DNA of 28,865 bases from a virus. The DNA is taken from positions 1 through 28,865 of IMG/VR virus record IMGVR_UViG_3300009161_000175; one strand, written 5' to 3'. The notes below the pieces were generated by a model that worked only from the letters and a program-made list of their open reading frames with translations, had not been told where the DNA came from and ran no database searches. This document shows positions 1-8,148 of this stretch, one piece after another (positions within the stretch are counted from its first letter, which is position 1; each line of letters begins with the position of its first letter). The position numbers were made by a program, and so were the translations under genes.

Positions 1-1
1 C

Positions 2-349
2 TTCCATGGGGAAGGTGGGAGCAAGAATACCGTAGCTCATAATAACGGGATCAAGACCGACAATCGCGCCGACAACGTGCGCTGGGCAACCATCGTAGAG
101 AATGCAGCCGATCGCATCATCCATGGCACCGACAGTCGCGGAATAAAGTCTCCCAATGCCCGCCTGACCCGTGAAGATGTAGCTGAAATAGTCAGGCGTA
201 AGCAGAGCGGTGAGCGCGCAGAGGATATTGCGCAGCATTTTGGCGTTCATGTTGAGACGGCTAGGGCCATTGGACATCGCAAGAAGCGCAAATGGGACTT
301 AGTCAATCTGTCGGATTCAACTCAGGCCCTGCCACCGGAACCCCACTGA
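2..349 (+). CDS. HNH endonuclease, C-terminal part (5' end outside window)
   Basis: The frame is open from the first bases of the window, so the start lies upstream; 115 residues are visible. Residues 11-30 carry the second half of an HNH_3-type homing-endonuclease-like fold: an AHNNG motif (H13, N14), then DNR (20-22), N25 and W28, followed by the usual EN at 33-34. After a linker, residues about 49-95 form a small helix-turn-helix-like DNA-binding tail (NARLTREDV, then EDIAQHFGVHVETARAI). This arrangement is typical of phage-encoded free-standing HNH enzymes. The first catalytic histidine pair would be upstream and is not visible. Its position a few genes before the terminase fits either a homing endonuclease or a packaging-associated HNH nuclease. 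An internal GTG at 77 would cut the HNH motif and is not a plausible start. The next gene begins on its TGA stop. Confidence 0.8.
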   Translation, partial: FHGEGGSKNTVAHNNGIKTDNRADNVRWATIVENAADRIIHGTDSRGIKSPNARLTREDVAEIVRRKQSGERAEDIAQHFGVHVETARAIGHRKKRKWDLVNLSDSTQALPPEPH

Positions 350-687
350 TGAAGCCCATCGCCGCCCTGTCGCTTGCAACTCTCGCTGCTGGATGCGCTA
401 CGGCACCGCGCGATATCGCCCCGAACTACGTCTCCCCGCTGAGCTATGAGCGATACTCTTGCGACCAGCTCGCGATGGAGAGCCAGCGCCTCAACGCCCG
501 TGTGACCAAAGTGACAGACCAGCAGAACGGCAAGGTCGCCAGTGACACAGCAGCCATGGCGGCAGGCTTCCTGCTGTTCCCGCCGCTGATCCTCCTGATT
601 GGCGATGGCCCGCAGGCGCAAGAGCTTGGCCGGCTGAAGGGCGAGGCAGACGCGCTCCAGGTCGCACAACAGAATTGCACGAGATGA
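349..687 (+). CDS. Small lipoprotein with a hydrophobic segment
   Basis: 112 residues. The N-terminus is a classic lipoprotein signal: K2, a hydrophobic stretch, and a lipobox LAAGC ending at Cys15, so it should be diacylated and membrane-anchored. The mature part has an amphipathic helix (residues about 40-60), a hydrophobic segment (about 66-82, AAGFLLFPPLILL), and a terminal helix ending ELGRLKGEADALQ, with a Cys near each end of the mature domain (SC and NC). I recall small bacterial lipoproteins of this layout, often misnamed as transporter components; the function is unknown. ATG 349 overlaps the upstream TGA (TGATG), indicating coupled translation, and puts the signal peptide at the N-terminus; the upstream in-frame ATG 292 would add 19 residues before it. 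It could be a lysogenic-conversion (moron) gene or, less likely, an outer-membrane spanin-type lysis protein. Confidence 0.7.
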   Translation: MKPIAALSLATLAAGCATAPRDIAPNYVSPLSYERYSCDQLAMESQRLNARVTKVTDQQNGKVASDTAAMAAGFLLFPPLILLIGDGPQAQELGRLKGEADALQVAQQNCTR

Positions 688-914
688 GCAAGCGTATCAC
701 CCTCACATTGAGCGATGAGGAGTACACACGCCTCGTCCGCCTGACTGCAGGCTGTGAGATGCCCCTGGCGACCGTCGCAGCCGAAATGCTGGTCAACTCA
801 GTGGATGCAGCCTTCAACCTGCTCGACATGGTCTACGGCCATCCCGTGGACGATTCAGAGCAGTTTTCCAACGTCCACTACCTCATGGGCACCGATCCTC
901 TCGGAAACGCCTGA
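684..914 (+). CDS. Small ribbon-helix-helix-like protein
   Basis: 76 residues. Start ATG 684 overlaps the upstream stop by 4 nt (ATGA). A TTG at 675 is also in frame but less likely. The N-terminus reads as a beta strand with alternating hydrophobics (KRITLTLSDEEY), followed by two helices, the second with the pattern PLATVAAEMLVNSV. This is the layout of Arc/CopG/MetJ-type ribbon-helix-helix DNA-binding proteins. The C-terminal 35 residues are acidic and unassigned. It lies between the lipoprotein and the gap before the terminase genes, so it may regulate late or packaging transcription. The RHH assignment rests on strand/helix pattern only. Confidence 0.6.
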   Translation: MSKRITLTLSDEEYTRLVRLTAGCEMPLATVAAEMLVNSVDAAFNLLDMVYGHPVDDSEQFSNVHYLMGTDPLGNA

Positions 915-1083
915 CCAAGCTACCGCTTCCCTTTCCTTCTATGCGCAACCGCACTGGGCAACGGGCGCACAAGGCTGGCCTGCCATGCGTTGGGAAGCGG
1001 GCATCGATTGTGAACGTGAAGGCCAGCAAGCCCAGACCAACCTAGCCCACCCACAGGCGCTCAGACCGCCAAGGACGAGCACA
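915..1083 (+). other. 169-nt gap upstream of the terminase genes
   Basis: This is the longest stretch without a convincing gene. One frame stays open across it (an extension of the small-terminase frame back to 754), but its translation overlaps the RHH-like gene and has no recognisable content. A weak inverted pair (CTGGCC near 976 and GGCCAG near 1022) is separated by about 40 nt. I see no clear -35/-10 promoter, terminator or tRNA. Its place just before the terminase makes it a reasonable place to look for a late promoter or packaging site. An AAGGA ribosome-binding site at 1071-1075 serves the next gene. Confidence 0.4.
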
Positions 1084-1566
1084 ATGGCTGATGATGAGCC
1101 CTTAGAAGCAGAGACACCGGAAAAGCCCTTCGGACGCCCCTCAATCTATTCCGATGCCATCGTCAACGAGATTTGCGACGCACTCGCATGTGGGGAAAGC
1201 ATTCTCGACATCGTTGAGCGTGATGGAATGCCCGCACAGACGACCATCTATCGCTGGCTCGATGAAAAGCGCGACTTTCGGGAGAAATACACGCGGGCAA
1301 GGGAATGGCAGGCCGAGCATAACGCCGACGAAATCGTGCGGATTGCTGACAAATGCGAGGACGCCAACAAGGCACGCCTTCAGATCGACGCCCGCAAGTG
1401 GAGGGCCTCAAAGCAGGCACCCAAGAAGTACGGCGACAAGGTCACCCAAGAGGTAGTTGGCCCTAATGGCGGTCCCATCACGCATCTCCAAATCGACCCC
1501 AAAAAGCTCAACAAAGCGCAGCTCGAAAACCTCGCCACGATCCACATTCCAGCCGACAACGGCTGA
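1084..1566 (+). CDS. terS: Terminase small subunit (Sf6 gp1-like)
   Basis: 160 residues. This is the DNA-recognition subunit of the packaging motor; it binds the packaging site and stimulates the large subunit. Residues about 25-60 form a helix-turn-helix (IVNEICDALACGESILDIV, then PAQTTIYRWLDE), followed by the family-typical helix FREKYTRAREWQAEHNADEI and the motif RLQIDARKWRASKQAPKKYGDKV (residues about 97-119, shown split: RLQIDARKW and KQAPKKYGDKV). These are characteristic of Sf6-type small terminases. ATG 1084 has AAGGA eight bases upstream, and the family N-terminus (acidic leader, then GRPS) starts just after it. Its 3' end overlaps the large terminase reading frame by up to about 100 nt. 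Confidence 0.9.
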   Translation: MADDEPLEAETPEKPFGRPSIYSDAIVNEICDALACGESILDIVERDGMPAQTTIYRWLDEKRDFREKYTRAREWQAEHNADEIVRIADKCEDANKARLQIDARKWRASKQAPKKYGDKVTQEVVGPNGGPITHLQIDPKKLNKAQLENLATIHIPADNG

Positions 1567-3103
1567 CATCCTCGCGGCTCGTCAGGAGCTAGTGAGGCGT
1601 GACATCAAGTGGTTCGTCCGGATGATCGATATTCCGGGCGCCCCGCTCACGGATGACGTCGAAGAGGACAGGTTCCACACCATCCGGGTCGATGCTCTCG
1701 CTGCACACCACGACCTGGTACTGGGCGCACTACAGGAGATTGCAGACGGCACGCTGAAGAACCTCATGGTTCTGATGCCGCCCGGATCGGCAAAATCGAC
1801 ATACTGCAGCGTGGTGTTCCCCGCCTATATCATGGCGATAAAGCCGCGCGAGCAGATCGTGTTGGCAAGCTACGCCTCCGAGATTGCCGCCAAGCAGGGC
1901 AGGCGCGGCAGGCAGCTGGTCAAGTCCAAAGGCTATCAGGCGCTATTTCCTGACTGCCAGCTATCGCCTGACAGCAGTGCTGCCGATCGCTGGAGCCTGA
2001 CCAACGGCAGCGAATTGATGGCTGCGGGCATCCTGGCTGGCATGACGGGCAACCGGGCCAATGGGATTATCGTGGACGACCCTGTAGCTGGCCGTGAGGA
2101 AGCGGAAAGCGAGACGATCCGCAAGAAGACCAGCGAGGCATATCTCGACGACCTCTGCACCCGTCTGAAGCCCTATGGGTGGAAGATCATCATGCTGACC
2201 CGCTGGCACCAGGCGGATTTGGCGGGTGGCATCCTGCCGGCGAACTGGAATGGAGAAAGCGGCAACATCCTTTGCCGTGATGGTCAGGTTTGGCGGGTGA
2301 TCCGGATACCTGCGCAGGCAGACAGGCTGGATGATCCGCTAGGGCGCAAGGTTGGCGAATACCTCTGGCCGGAATGGTTTCCGGAATCGCACTGGCAACC
2401 GTTCAAGCGCAACGTCAGGACGTGGACGAGCCTTTACCAAGGTCTGCCAGTCCCTGATGTGGGCGACTATTTCAAGTCTGACTGGATCAAGACCGTCGAG
2501 GTTCTGCCCCCACGGTCAACGCTGGCGATCTATGGCGGCTCAGATTACGCGGTCACGGCTAACGGGGGCGACTACACGGTTCACGTTGTCGTCGGGATTG
2601 ATCCTGAGGGCCGCATGTACCTGCTGGACCTCTGGCGGGGTCAATCCTCATCCGATGTCTGGATCGAGGCATTCTGCGATCTGGTCCTGAAGTGGCGCCC
2701 AATAGGCTGGGCGGAAGAGACCGGACAGATCAAGTCGGGTGTCGGCCCGTTCCTGACCAAGCGCATGATGGAGCGTCGGACGTTCACGGTGCGGGAGGCA
2801 TTCCCGACCCGAGGCGACAAGGCTGTCAGGGCGCAATCCATTCGAGGCCGCATGGCGATGCAGGGGCTCTACGTGCCCATTGACGCGCCATGGCGAGCCG
2901 ATCTGCACAGCGAGATGATGAGCTTCCCCGTGGGCGTTCACGACGACCAGGTCGATGCTCTTGGCCTCGTAGGCCAGCTACTCGACAGAATGACAAAGGG
3001 CCAAGCTGTGAAACCGCCACCTCCCGCGCCCCAACAGCTCGGCACTGTCTACCTCGAAGGCGCGCCTGAGCCTGTCAACACCACGCGGAAAAACTGGGGT
3101 TGA
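1466..3103 (+). CDS. terL: Terminase large subunit
   Basis: About 545 residues from ATG 1466. This is the packaging ATPase and nuclease. Walker A is MPPGSAKST at residues 104-112; Walker B is GIIVDDP at about 199-205. A C-terminal RNase H-like nuclease follows, with one acidic site in GSDYA and the last in HDDQVDAL near the C-terminus. The true start is uncertain. ATG 1466 lies 101 nt inside the small-subunit gene, TTG 1457 is also in frame, and GTG 1592 (AGGAG at 1584-1588, only three bases away) would begin just after the small-subunit stop. The first 33 residues from 1466 are Ser/Thr/Lys/Arg-rich, as expected for an out-of-frame reading of the small subunit. The stretch ADILAARQELVRR directly before GTG 1592 looks like real protein and argues for an upstream start. 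The portal gene follows after 2 nt. Confidence 0.92.
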   Translation: MAVPSRISKSTPKSSTKRSSKTSPRSTFQPTTADILAARQELVRRDIKWFVRMIDIPGAPLTDDVEEDRFHTIRVDALAAHHDLVLGALQEIADGTLKNLMVLMPPGSAKSTYCSVVFPAYIMAIKPREQIVLASYASEIAAKQGRRGRQLVKSKGYQALFPDCQLSPDSSAADRWSLTNGSELMAAGILAGMTGNRANGIIVDDPVAGREEAESETIRKKTSEAYLDDLCTRLKPYGWKIIMLTRWHQADLAGGILPANWNGESGNILCRDGQVWRVIRIPAQADRLDDPLGRKVGEYLWPEWFPESHWQPFKRNVRTWTSLYQGLPVPDVGDYFKSDWIKTVEVLPPRSTLAIYGGSDYAVTANGGDYTVHVVVGIDPEGRMYLLDLWRGQSSSDVWIEAFCDLVLKWRPIGWAEETGQIKSGVGPFLTKRMMERRTFTVREAFPTRGDKAVRAQSIRGRMAMQGLYVPIDAPWRADLHSEMMSFPVGVHDDQVDALGLVGQLLDRMTKGQAVKPPPPAPQQLGTVYLEGAPEPVNTTRKNWG

Positions 3104-3105
3104 GC

Positions 3106-5625
3106 ATGGCTGAAGACATCCCAGCCGTTCCCGATCGCGGCGAGGCGGAGCTAGAGAACAAGCCGGAGCATCCGCGTGATGCAAAGCCGTGGAAGAAGAT
3201 GATCGAGCACGCCAATCGCGTCTTCGACAAGTACACCACGATCTGCGACAATCTGCAGAAGGAATACGCCAACGCGGCTCAGCTGACGAAGGTAGGCGGC
3301 GAGCGTCAGTATCAGATGCTCTACGCCAACCTGGAGGTGGTCAAGCCGAGCATCTACTCACGGGCGCCGCAGCCTGTGGTGGTCCCGAGGTTCAAGGACC
3401 GCAAGCCTGTCGCTCGCAAGACTAGCGAGATGCTGGAGCGCGCTCTGGTCTCCAGCTTCGACACGGAGAAGGTGCATCAGACGCTGCTACATGCCCGCGA
3501 TGACCTCGCCTTGTTTGGCCGTGGCGTCGTCTGGGCGCGATATGAGACCTACGACAAGGCGGGCGAGCCGAAGGAATGCGTCCGCTACGACTGGATATAC
3601 CGCAAGGACTTCCTGCACGAGCCTGCACGCACATGGTCGGAAGTCGGCTGGGTTGCACGCGGGACGTGGCTTACGAAGGAGCAGGGCGAGGAACGTTTCG
3701 GCAAGGAGTGGGGCAAGAACGTCCAGTATCTCGACGCCTCTGACACATCGGATGATTACAAGGTCGAGCAGAAGGCGCGCGTCTGGGAAATCTGGGACCG
3801 CACGCAGAACGTCGTGGTCTGGATACACCCGAACTCCGAGGACGTGCTGGACATTGCTGAGCCCCACCTGAAGCTGGAGGGGTTCTTCCCGTGCTCGAAA
3901 CCTGCATTCGGAACGCTTGAGCCTGGCACGCTGATCCCTGTGCCCGATCCATGTTTCTACAAGGACCAGCTGGAAGAGATCAACGAACTCACGGCCCGCA
4001 TCAGCGCGCTGTCGGAAAGCCTCAAGCTGGTCGGCTTTTACGCTGCTGGCGTTGAGGATCTGGGCGACGCCATCGCGACGGCGCTGAAGATAGCCGAGAA
4101 GGACAATCGCCGCATCGCTGTGCCGCTCGCAGGCATGAGCCAGTTCGGCGCTGGAGCACTCAAGGACGCAATCGTCTGGCTCCCGGTGGACATGGTCGCC
4201 ACGACGGTCATGCAGTTGATCGCGCTCCGTAAGCAGCTGAAGGAGGACGTTTACGAGATCGGCGGCGTCTCCGACATCATGCGGGGCTCGACCGAGGCCA
4301 GCGAGACGCTCGGGGCACAACAGCTCAAGTCTCAGTACGGCTCGATCCGCATCAAGGACCGCCAGTCGGAGATGATCCACCTCGCTGATGGGATGTTGAA
4401 CATCGCGGGCGAGATCATGGCGGAGAACTTCTCGCCTGAGACGCTGATGGAGATGAGCCAGACGGAACTGCCCAAGCAGGCGGATATCCTGGCCCAGCAC
4501 CAGCAAGCGATGCAGCAGGAGATCCAACAGGCTATCCAACAAGCTCAGCAGGCCATGGCGCAGGGCCAGCCCCCGCCAGACCCGCAACAGATCGAGCAGG
4601 CCAAGCAGCAGCTGATCGAGAAGCACCAAAAGGAAGTGGCTGAAGTCGTCACGGTCGAGCAGGTCTTCGGGATGCTGACCTCCCAGAAGGTGCGCCCGTT
4701 CATTCTCCAGATCGCGACGGATTCGACGATCCAGCCGGATGAGAACGCTGAGAAGGCCGCTCGGAGCGAGTTCGGGGCAGCATTTGCGCAGGCCACGACG
4801 GCGATGGGTCCGCTGGTTCAGACAGCGCCGGCAGAGAGCGCGGATTTCGTCGGTGAGATGCTGAAGTTCATGATGGCCCCGTTCCGTGCTGGTCGCCCGA
4901 TGGAGCAGGCGATCGACGACTTCGTGGAGAAGATGAAGGAGCGCGCCAAGGCTCCGCCGCCGCCGAACCCTGAGATGCTCAAGATGGAGCAGGAGGGCAA
5001 GCGGATGGAGGCTGAGACCGCTGCCAAGGCTGCCGAGATGGAAGACCGCAAGGCCGAGCGCGATGGCAAGCAGAGCATGATGATGGCTGATGCCAATGCC
5101 AAGCAGCAGGAGCGTGCGGAAGCCGCTGCCGATCGCGCGGCTGAGCGTCAGCACAAGAAAGAGATGGCCGACAGTCAGACGCTGATGAAGCAGATGGATG
5201 TCCGCCTGAAGGAGATCGAGCTGTCACTGAAGCAGATTGCTGCGGCGACGGGCGAGAGCGATGGCAAGGCCAAGCTGGATCACGACCGTGCCAAGCATAT
5301 CGATGTGATGAACCTTGAGCGTGAGAAGCTGGACCTCGAACGTTATGCGGTTGAGCAAAAGGACCGCGACATCGAAGAGCGCGGCAAGATCGAGGGCGAC
5401 AAGCGCCAGCACGACATGACGATGAAGGATCGCGAATACGAGCGGGCTGAGCAGAGCAAGGCGAGTTCCAAGGCTGAAGTCGGTGACGACGACGGCGAGG
5501 AAGAGGCGAAGTCTGAGCGCGGCATGGACGCGATCGGGCGCGGGCTTGAAGCTCTGGCCGCAGTATTGGGCAAACCGAAAACCATCATTCGCGGCAAAGA
5601 CGGTCGCGCGCTCGGGGTTGAATAA
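3106..5625 (+). CDS. Portal protein (P22-like)
   Basis: 839 residues. It forms the dodecameric ring at one capsid vertex through which DNA is packaged and ejected. The identification rests on position directly after the large terminase, on size (P22 gp1 is about 725), and on the core region (residues about 20-455), including the family-like stretch GGVSDIMRGSTEASETLGAQ and IHLADGMLNIAGEIMAE. A Gln-rich helical segment covers about 461-512. From about 617 to 800 there is a long, highly charged helical or coiled-coil tail, plausibly an extended helical barrel reaching into the capsid. ATG 3106 is preferred over TTG 3100; it lies 2 nt after the upstream stop. Confidence 0.82.
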   Translation: MAEDIPAVPDRGEAELENKPEHPRDAKPWKKMIEHANRVFDKYTTICDNLQKEYANAAQLTKVGGERQYQMLYANLEVVKPSIYSRAPQPVVVPRFKDRKPVARKTSEMLERALVSSFDTEKVHQTLLHARDDLALFGRGVVWARYETYDKAGEPKECVRYDWIYRKDFLHEPARTWSEVGWVARGTWLTKEQGEERFGKEWGKNVQYLDASDTSDDYKVEQKARVWEIWDRTQNVVVWIHPNSEDVLDIAEPHLKLEGFFPCSKPAFGTLEPGTLIPVPDPCFYKDQLEEINELTARISALSESLKLVGFYAAGVEDLGDAIATALKIAEKDNRRIAVPLAGMSQFGAGALKDAIVWLPVDMVATTVMQLIALRKQLKEDVYEIGGVSDIMRGSTEASETLGAQQLKSQYGSIRIKDRQSEMIHLADGMLNIAGEIMAENFSPETLMEMSQTELPKQADILAQHQQAMQQEIQQAIQQAQQAMAQGQPPPDPQQIEQAKQQLIEKHQKEVAEVVTVEQVFGMLTSQKVRPFILQIATDSTIQPDENAEKAARSEFGAAFAQATTAMGPLVQTAPAESADFVGEMLKFMMAPFRAGRPMEQAIDDFVEKMKERAKAPPPPNPEMLKMEQEGKRMEAETAAKAAEMEDRKAERDGKQSMMMADANAKQQERAEAAADRAAERQHKKEMADSQTLMKQMDVRLKEIELSLKQIAAATGESDGKAKLDHDRAKHIDVMNLEREKLDLERYAVEQKDRDIEERGKIEGDKRQHDMTMKDREYERAEQSKASSKAEVGDDDGEEEAKSERGMDAIGRGLEALAAVLGKPKTIIRGKDGRALGVE

Positions 5626-5630
5626 CGTAG

Positions 5631-6035
5631 ATGGCAATCAAGTTCTCCACCGTCGTCAAGAACGCTCGCCTCGATGCGATCGAGACGGCAATCGGCGTTA
5701 GCGCTGTGCTCAAGATCAGATCGGGTGCGGCGCCTACGCTGATCTCGGATGCGGATACAGGCACAGTGCTCGCAACGCTCAGCCTGCCATCGGATTACAT
5801 GGCTGCGGCATCTGGTGGGACAAAGGCGCTAAGTGGTTCGTGGACCGATGCGAGCGCGGACAACTCAGGCACGCCGGCACACTTCAGGCTCTATGCCTCG
5901 GATGGAACAACGCAGCACGTGCAGGGAACGGTCACACTGACAGCTGGTGGCGGTGACATGACGGTTGATAGCACGACGTGGACAGCCGGTCAGGCGTTCA
6001 CAATCACCAGTTTCACGCTGACGGACGGGAACTAA
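5631..6035 (+). CDS. Small phage structural protein
   Basis: 134 residues. The N-terminal stretch STVVKNARLDAIETAIG, followed by LKIRSGAAP and TVLATLSLPSDYM, belongs to a small conserved protein I recall from many proteobacterial prophages, usually located among head or decoration genes. The rest is Ser/Thr/Gly-rich beta structure (ASDGTTQHVQGTVTL and GGDMTVDS). No catalytic motif is visible. Function is unassigned; a capsid or fibre accessory role is inferred from composition and from its place between portal and scaffold. The ribosome-binding site is weak; the start is 6 nt after the portal stop. Confidence 0.75.
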   Translation: MAIKFSTVVKNARLDAIETAIGVSAVLKIRSGAAPTLISDADTGTVLATLSLPSDYMAAASGGTKALSGSWTDASADNSGTPAHFRLYASDGTTQHVQGTVTLTAGGGDMTVDSTTWTAGQAFTITSFTLTDGN

Positions 6036-6038
6036 CCT

Positions 6039-6602
6039 ATGCAGCAGGGATATATCGCGACCCTCCTCAACTCGATTGCGGACGGTGCAGCGCTTACCAA
6101 CACCACGACGGCAACATCGCTTCTGCCTGTCATCGCCAAGCCGACGCTTCCGGCAAACTATCTGTTTGCTGGCAAGATGTTCCGGGTCAGGGCAACGGGC
6201 AGGATCAGCACGCTGGTCACGTCGCCCGGTACGCTTACGATCGATCTCCGTTTTGGCTCGGTGGTTGTTGTCACTAGCGGCGCAATGACGTTGAACATCG
6301 TGGCTCAGACAACGACGCCGTGGATTTACGACATGATCTGCACGGTCAGGGCAGTTGGCGCGACCACCACCGCGAACGTGCTGGGGCAGGGGCTTTGGAC
6401 ATCTCATGCGGTGATCGGCGCATCGGCCATCGGTACTGCGGGCGCAGCCGCTCAGATCATGCCTTACAACGCTGCTCCCGCAGTTGGTACGGGCTTTGAC
6501 TCGACGGCAGCGCAGGCGGTTGACCTGTTCGGAACATGGTCGGTTGCCAACGCGGCGAACTCGATCACGTGTCACCAGTTCCATATCGAGGATCTGAACT
6601 GA
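6039..6602 (+). CDS. Putative virion surface or decoration protein
   Basis: 187 residues, Ala/Thr-rich and with the regular alternating pattern of beta sandwiches (TLTIDLRFGSVVVVTSGAMTL, shown as TLTIDLRFGS and VVVVTSGAMTL). It starts MQQGYIATLLNSIADGAALT, a pattern I associate with phage surface proteins. The C-terminus HQFHIEDLN also fits a structural beta protein. No enzyme motifs, signal peptide or membrane segment. It sits 4 nt from the genes on both sides, so it is co-translated with them. The structural role is inferred from composition and context. Confidence 0.7.
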   Translation: MQQGYIATLLNSIADGAALTNTTTATSLLPVIAKPTLPANYLFAGKMFRVRATGRISTLVTSPGTLTIDLRFGSVVVVTSGAMTLNIVAQTTTPWIYDMICTVRAVGATTTANVLGQGLWTSHAVIGASAIGTAGAAAQIMPYNAAPAVGTGFDSTAAQAVDLFGTWSVANAANSITCHQFHIEDLN

Positions 6603-6605
6603 CCC

Positions 6606-7049
6606 ATGCCTAACATCGGATCACTCACGCAGCGACCGCGTCAGATGACGCGCTTCGGTGCGAATATGTGCCCGATGACAAACACGGGCATGACACGCCT
6701 CGCGGCTGTGACTGGGAAGGAATATGTGGTTCTCGGCCCGAGGAAAATCCCGGTCGGTGGCATCGGGCATTCGCTGTTTTCAACGCCGCTACTCAAGGCT
6801 CCGCAGTTCAAAGGATCGTTCACTATCACGGGCGTGTCTCGGGATAGCGGTGGCGTTCCACTCGGATCATGCACGGTCGATCTTTATCTGAGCGCTGAGA
6901 AGACGCTGGTGGCGACAACCACGTCGGACGGATCGGGAAACTACTCGTTCACTGTTCCTGGCAATTCGCAGAACTTCTTCGTGCGTGCCTACAAAGCTGG
7001 ATCGCCTGACGTTGCAGGGACAAGCGTGAACACGCTGACCTCGGCCTAA
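6606..7049 (+). CDS. Structural protein with Ig-like/carboxypeptidase-regulatory-like domain
   Basis: 147 residues. The first about 65 residues are unassigned. Residues about 74-140 look like a small beta sandwich of the carboxypeptidase-regulatory/CnaB type: ITGVSRDSGGVPLGSCTVDL, then TTSDGSGNYSFTVPG and NFFVRAYKAGSPDVAGTS. The signature TSDGSGNYSF is the usual turn-strand of that fold. Such domains on phage particles are commonly displayed on the surface and bind carbohydrate or cells weakly. Its stop codon overlaps the next start by 1 nt (TAATG). Confidence 0.72.
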   Translation: MPNIGSLTQRPRQMTRFGANMCPMTNTGMTRLAAVTGKEYVVLGPRKIPVGGIGHSLFSTPLLKAPQFKGSFTITGVSRDSGGVPLGSCTVDLYLSAEKTLVATTTSDGSGNYSFTVPGNSQNFFVRAYKAGSPDVAGTSVNTLTSA

Positions 7050-8134
7050 TGTCGGGGACAGACATCAGGCTGATATCGGTTCCGACCGATGCGTCCACGA
7101 ACGATGTCAGGCTTGGCTTTCCCGATGTCATTGTCGGACGAGTTGGCGTTACCCTGGACGATGCGACACTAGCCTCTGTTGGGCTATTGGCCATCAAGGG
7201 TACTGAAGCCTCGACGCTGTCAGATACGACCCTGACGGCTACTGGTGCGCTGGCGCTGAAAGGCACGCTGAGCGTCACCCTAGACGATGCAACGCTCTCC
7301 AGCACGGGCTCTATGGCTGGTGCGGGCATCTCGGGCGCACTGTCCGTCACTCTGGAAGATACGACACTCAGCTCTGCCGGCGCACTGGCGCTCAAGGGCA
7401 CTCTGGGAATAACGCTGTCCGATGCCACGCTGGCGTCTGTCGGCACGTTGGCAATAGCGGGAACGCTCAACGCCACGCTGTCTGACACGACGCTTTCATC
7501 GGCGTCCGTGCTCGCCCTGAAGGGCTCCGCTGCAATTACGCTGGCGGATACGGTTCTGAGTTCGTCCGGCGCTCTAGCCCTGAAGGGCGCGCTGGGGGTC
7601 ACGCTCGACGACGCTACCCTGTCCTCTACGGGTACGGTTGCAGCGGCGGGAACTGTTCTCGGCACACTGGCTGTCACGCTGGCGGACGCAACGCTGAGTG
7701 CGACGGGTGAGCTGGCAGCGCTGCCTGAGACAACGATTGTTTTTGATACGCATGACGGCTCAACAGGTGAGCGACCCAAGGTCAACTGGAAGGCGAGGGA
7801 AGATCGGGAGAGGGCGGCACAGGAGGCGAGCCGAGAGGCAATCCTAGCAGCGATGCGCTCGCTTGGGCTTGTACCGCCAGCGCCGATCGATGAGCCTGAA
7901 ACACCGCCGAGCCTGCCGCCGAAGCCGCCGAAGCCGCTGAAGCGTGGACAGGTCAAGCAGATCGCGGCGGTCCTGACGGATATGGCGCCTGCGGTTGCGA
8001 GCGTCTCGTTCCGTGAGCTTGAACGCCAGATCCGTTCGGTTGAGGCCGAGCTTCGTCAGCGGGAAGCAGATGCCGTCGCATTGGCGCAAGAGATTGAAGA
8101 CGAGGACGAATTGATCCTCCTGCTGGCAGCTTAA
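7049..8134 (+). CDS. Tandem-repeat virion protein (nine 21-residue repeats)
   Basis: 361 residues. Residues about 30-225 contain nine copies of a 20-25-residue unit with core VTLxDATLSSTGxLAL and a Gly-Thr-Leu entry. Two copies (the third and the eighth) carry 3-4 extra residues. The regular two-strand unit suggests a beta-solenoid or stacked hairpins, as in fibre shafts. Residues about 245-280 are charged and helical; about 285-305 are Pro/Lys-rich (PPSLPPKPPKPLKR); about 310-361 form a coiled coil ending in acidic residues and a short leucine run. This combination suggests a surface fibre or spike shaft with a C-terminal oligomerisation or anchoring helix. No homologue is recognised with certainty. 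The start is fixed by the TAATG overlap. Confidence 0.78.
   Translation: MSGTDIRLISVPTDASTNDVRLGFPDVIVGRVGVTLDDATLASVGLLAIKGTEASTLSDTTLTATGALALKGTLSVTLDDATLSSTGSMAGAGISGALSVTLEDTTLSSAGALALKGTLGITLSDATLASVGTLAIAGTLNATLSDTTLSSASVLALKGSAAITLADTVLSSSGALALKGALGVTLDDATLSSTGTVAAAGTVLGTLAVTLADATLSATGELAALPETTIVFDTHDGSTGERPKVNWKAREDRERAAQEASREAILAAMRSLGLVPPAPIDEPETPPSLPPKPPKPLKRGQVKQIAAVLTDMAPAVASVSFRELERQIRSVEAELRQREADAVALAQEIEDEDELILLLAA
7136..7723 (+). repeat. About 63-bp in-frame tandem repeats, nine degenerate units
   Basis: The units encode the 21-residue repeats of the gene at 7049-8134. DNA identity between units is partial, while the protein pattern is well kept (TLxD[AT]TL then SxG). This indicates old duplication under selection for the protein fold. 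Unit lengths vary by whole codons only. Confidence 0.8.
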
Positions 8135-8148
8135 AGAAGGACGTGACC

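Noticed and set aside
1084-3103. Programmed frameshift joining small and large terminase
   Set aside because: The small subunit ends with a normal tail and stop, no slippery heptamer with a structure was noticed in the overlap, and such a fusion is not typical of the families.
3487-5154. 555-codon open frame on the - strand opposite the portal gene
   Set aside because: The product is Leu/Arg/His-rich, as expected from the antisense of a charged coiled coil, it has no motif, and the + strand gene is well supported.
7136-7723. Tandem repeats as a CRISPR array
   Set aside because: The units are contiguous, degenerate at DNA level and encode a regular protein repeat; there are no spacers.
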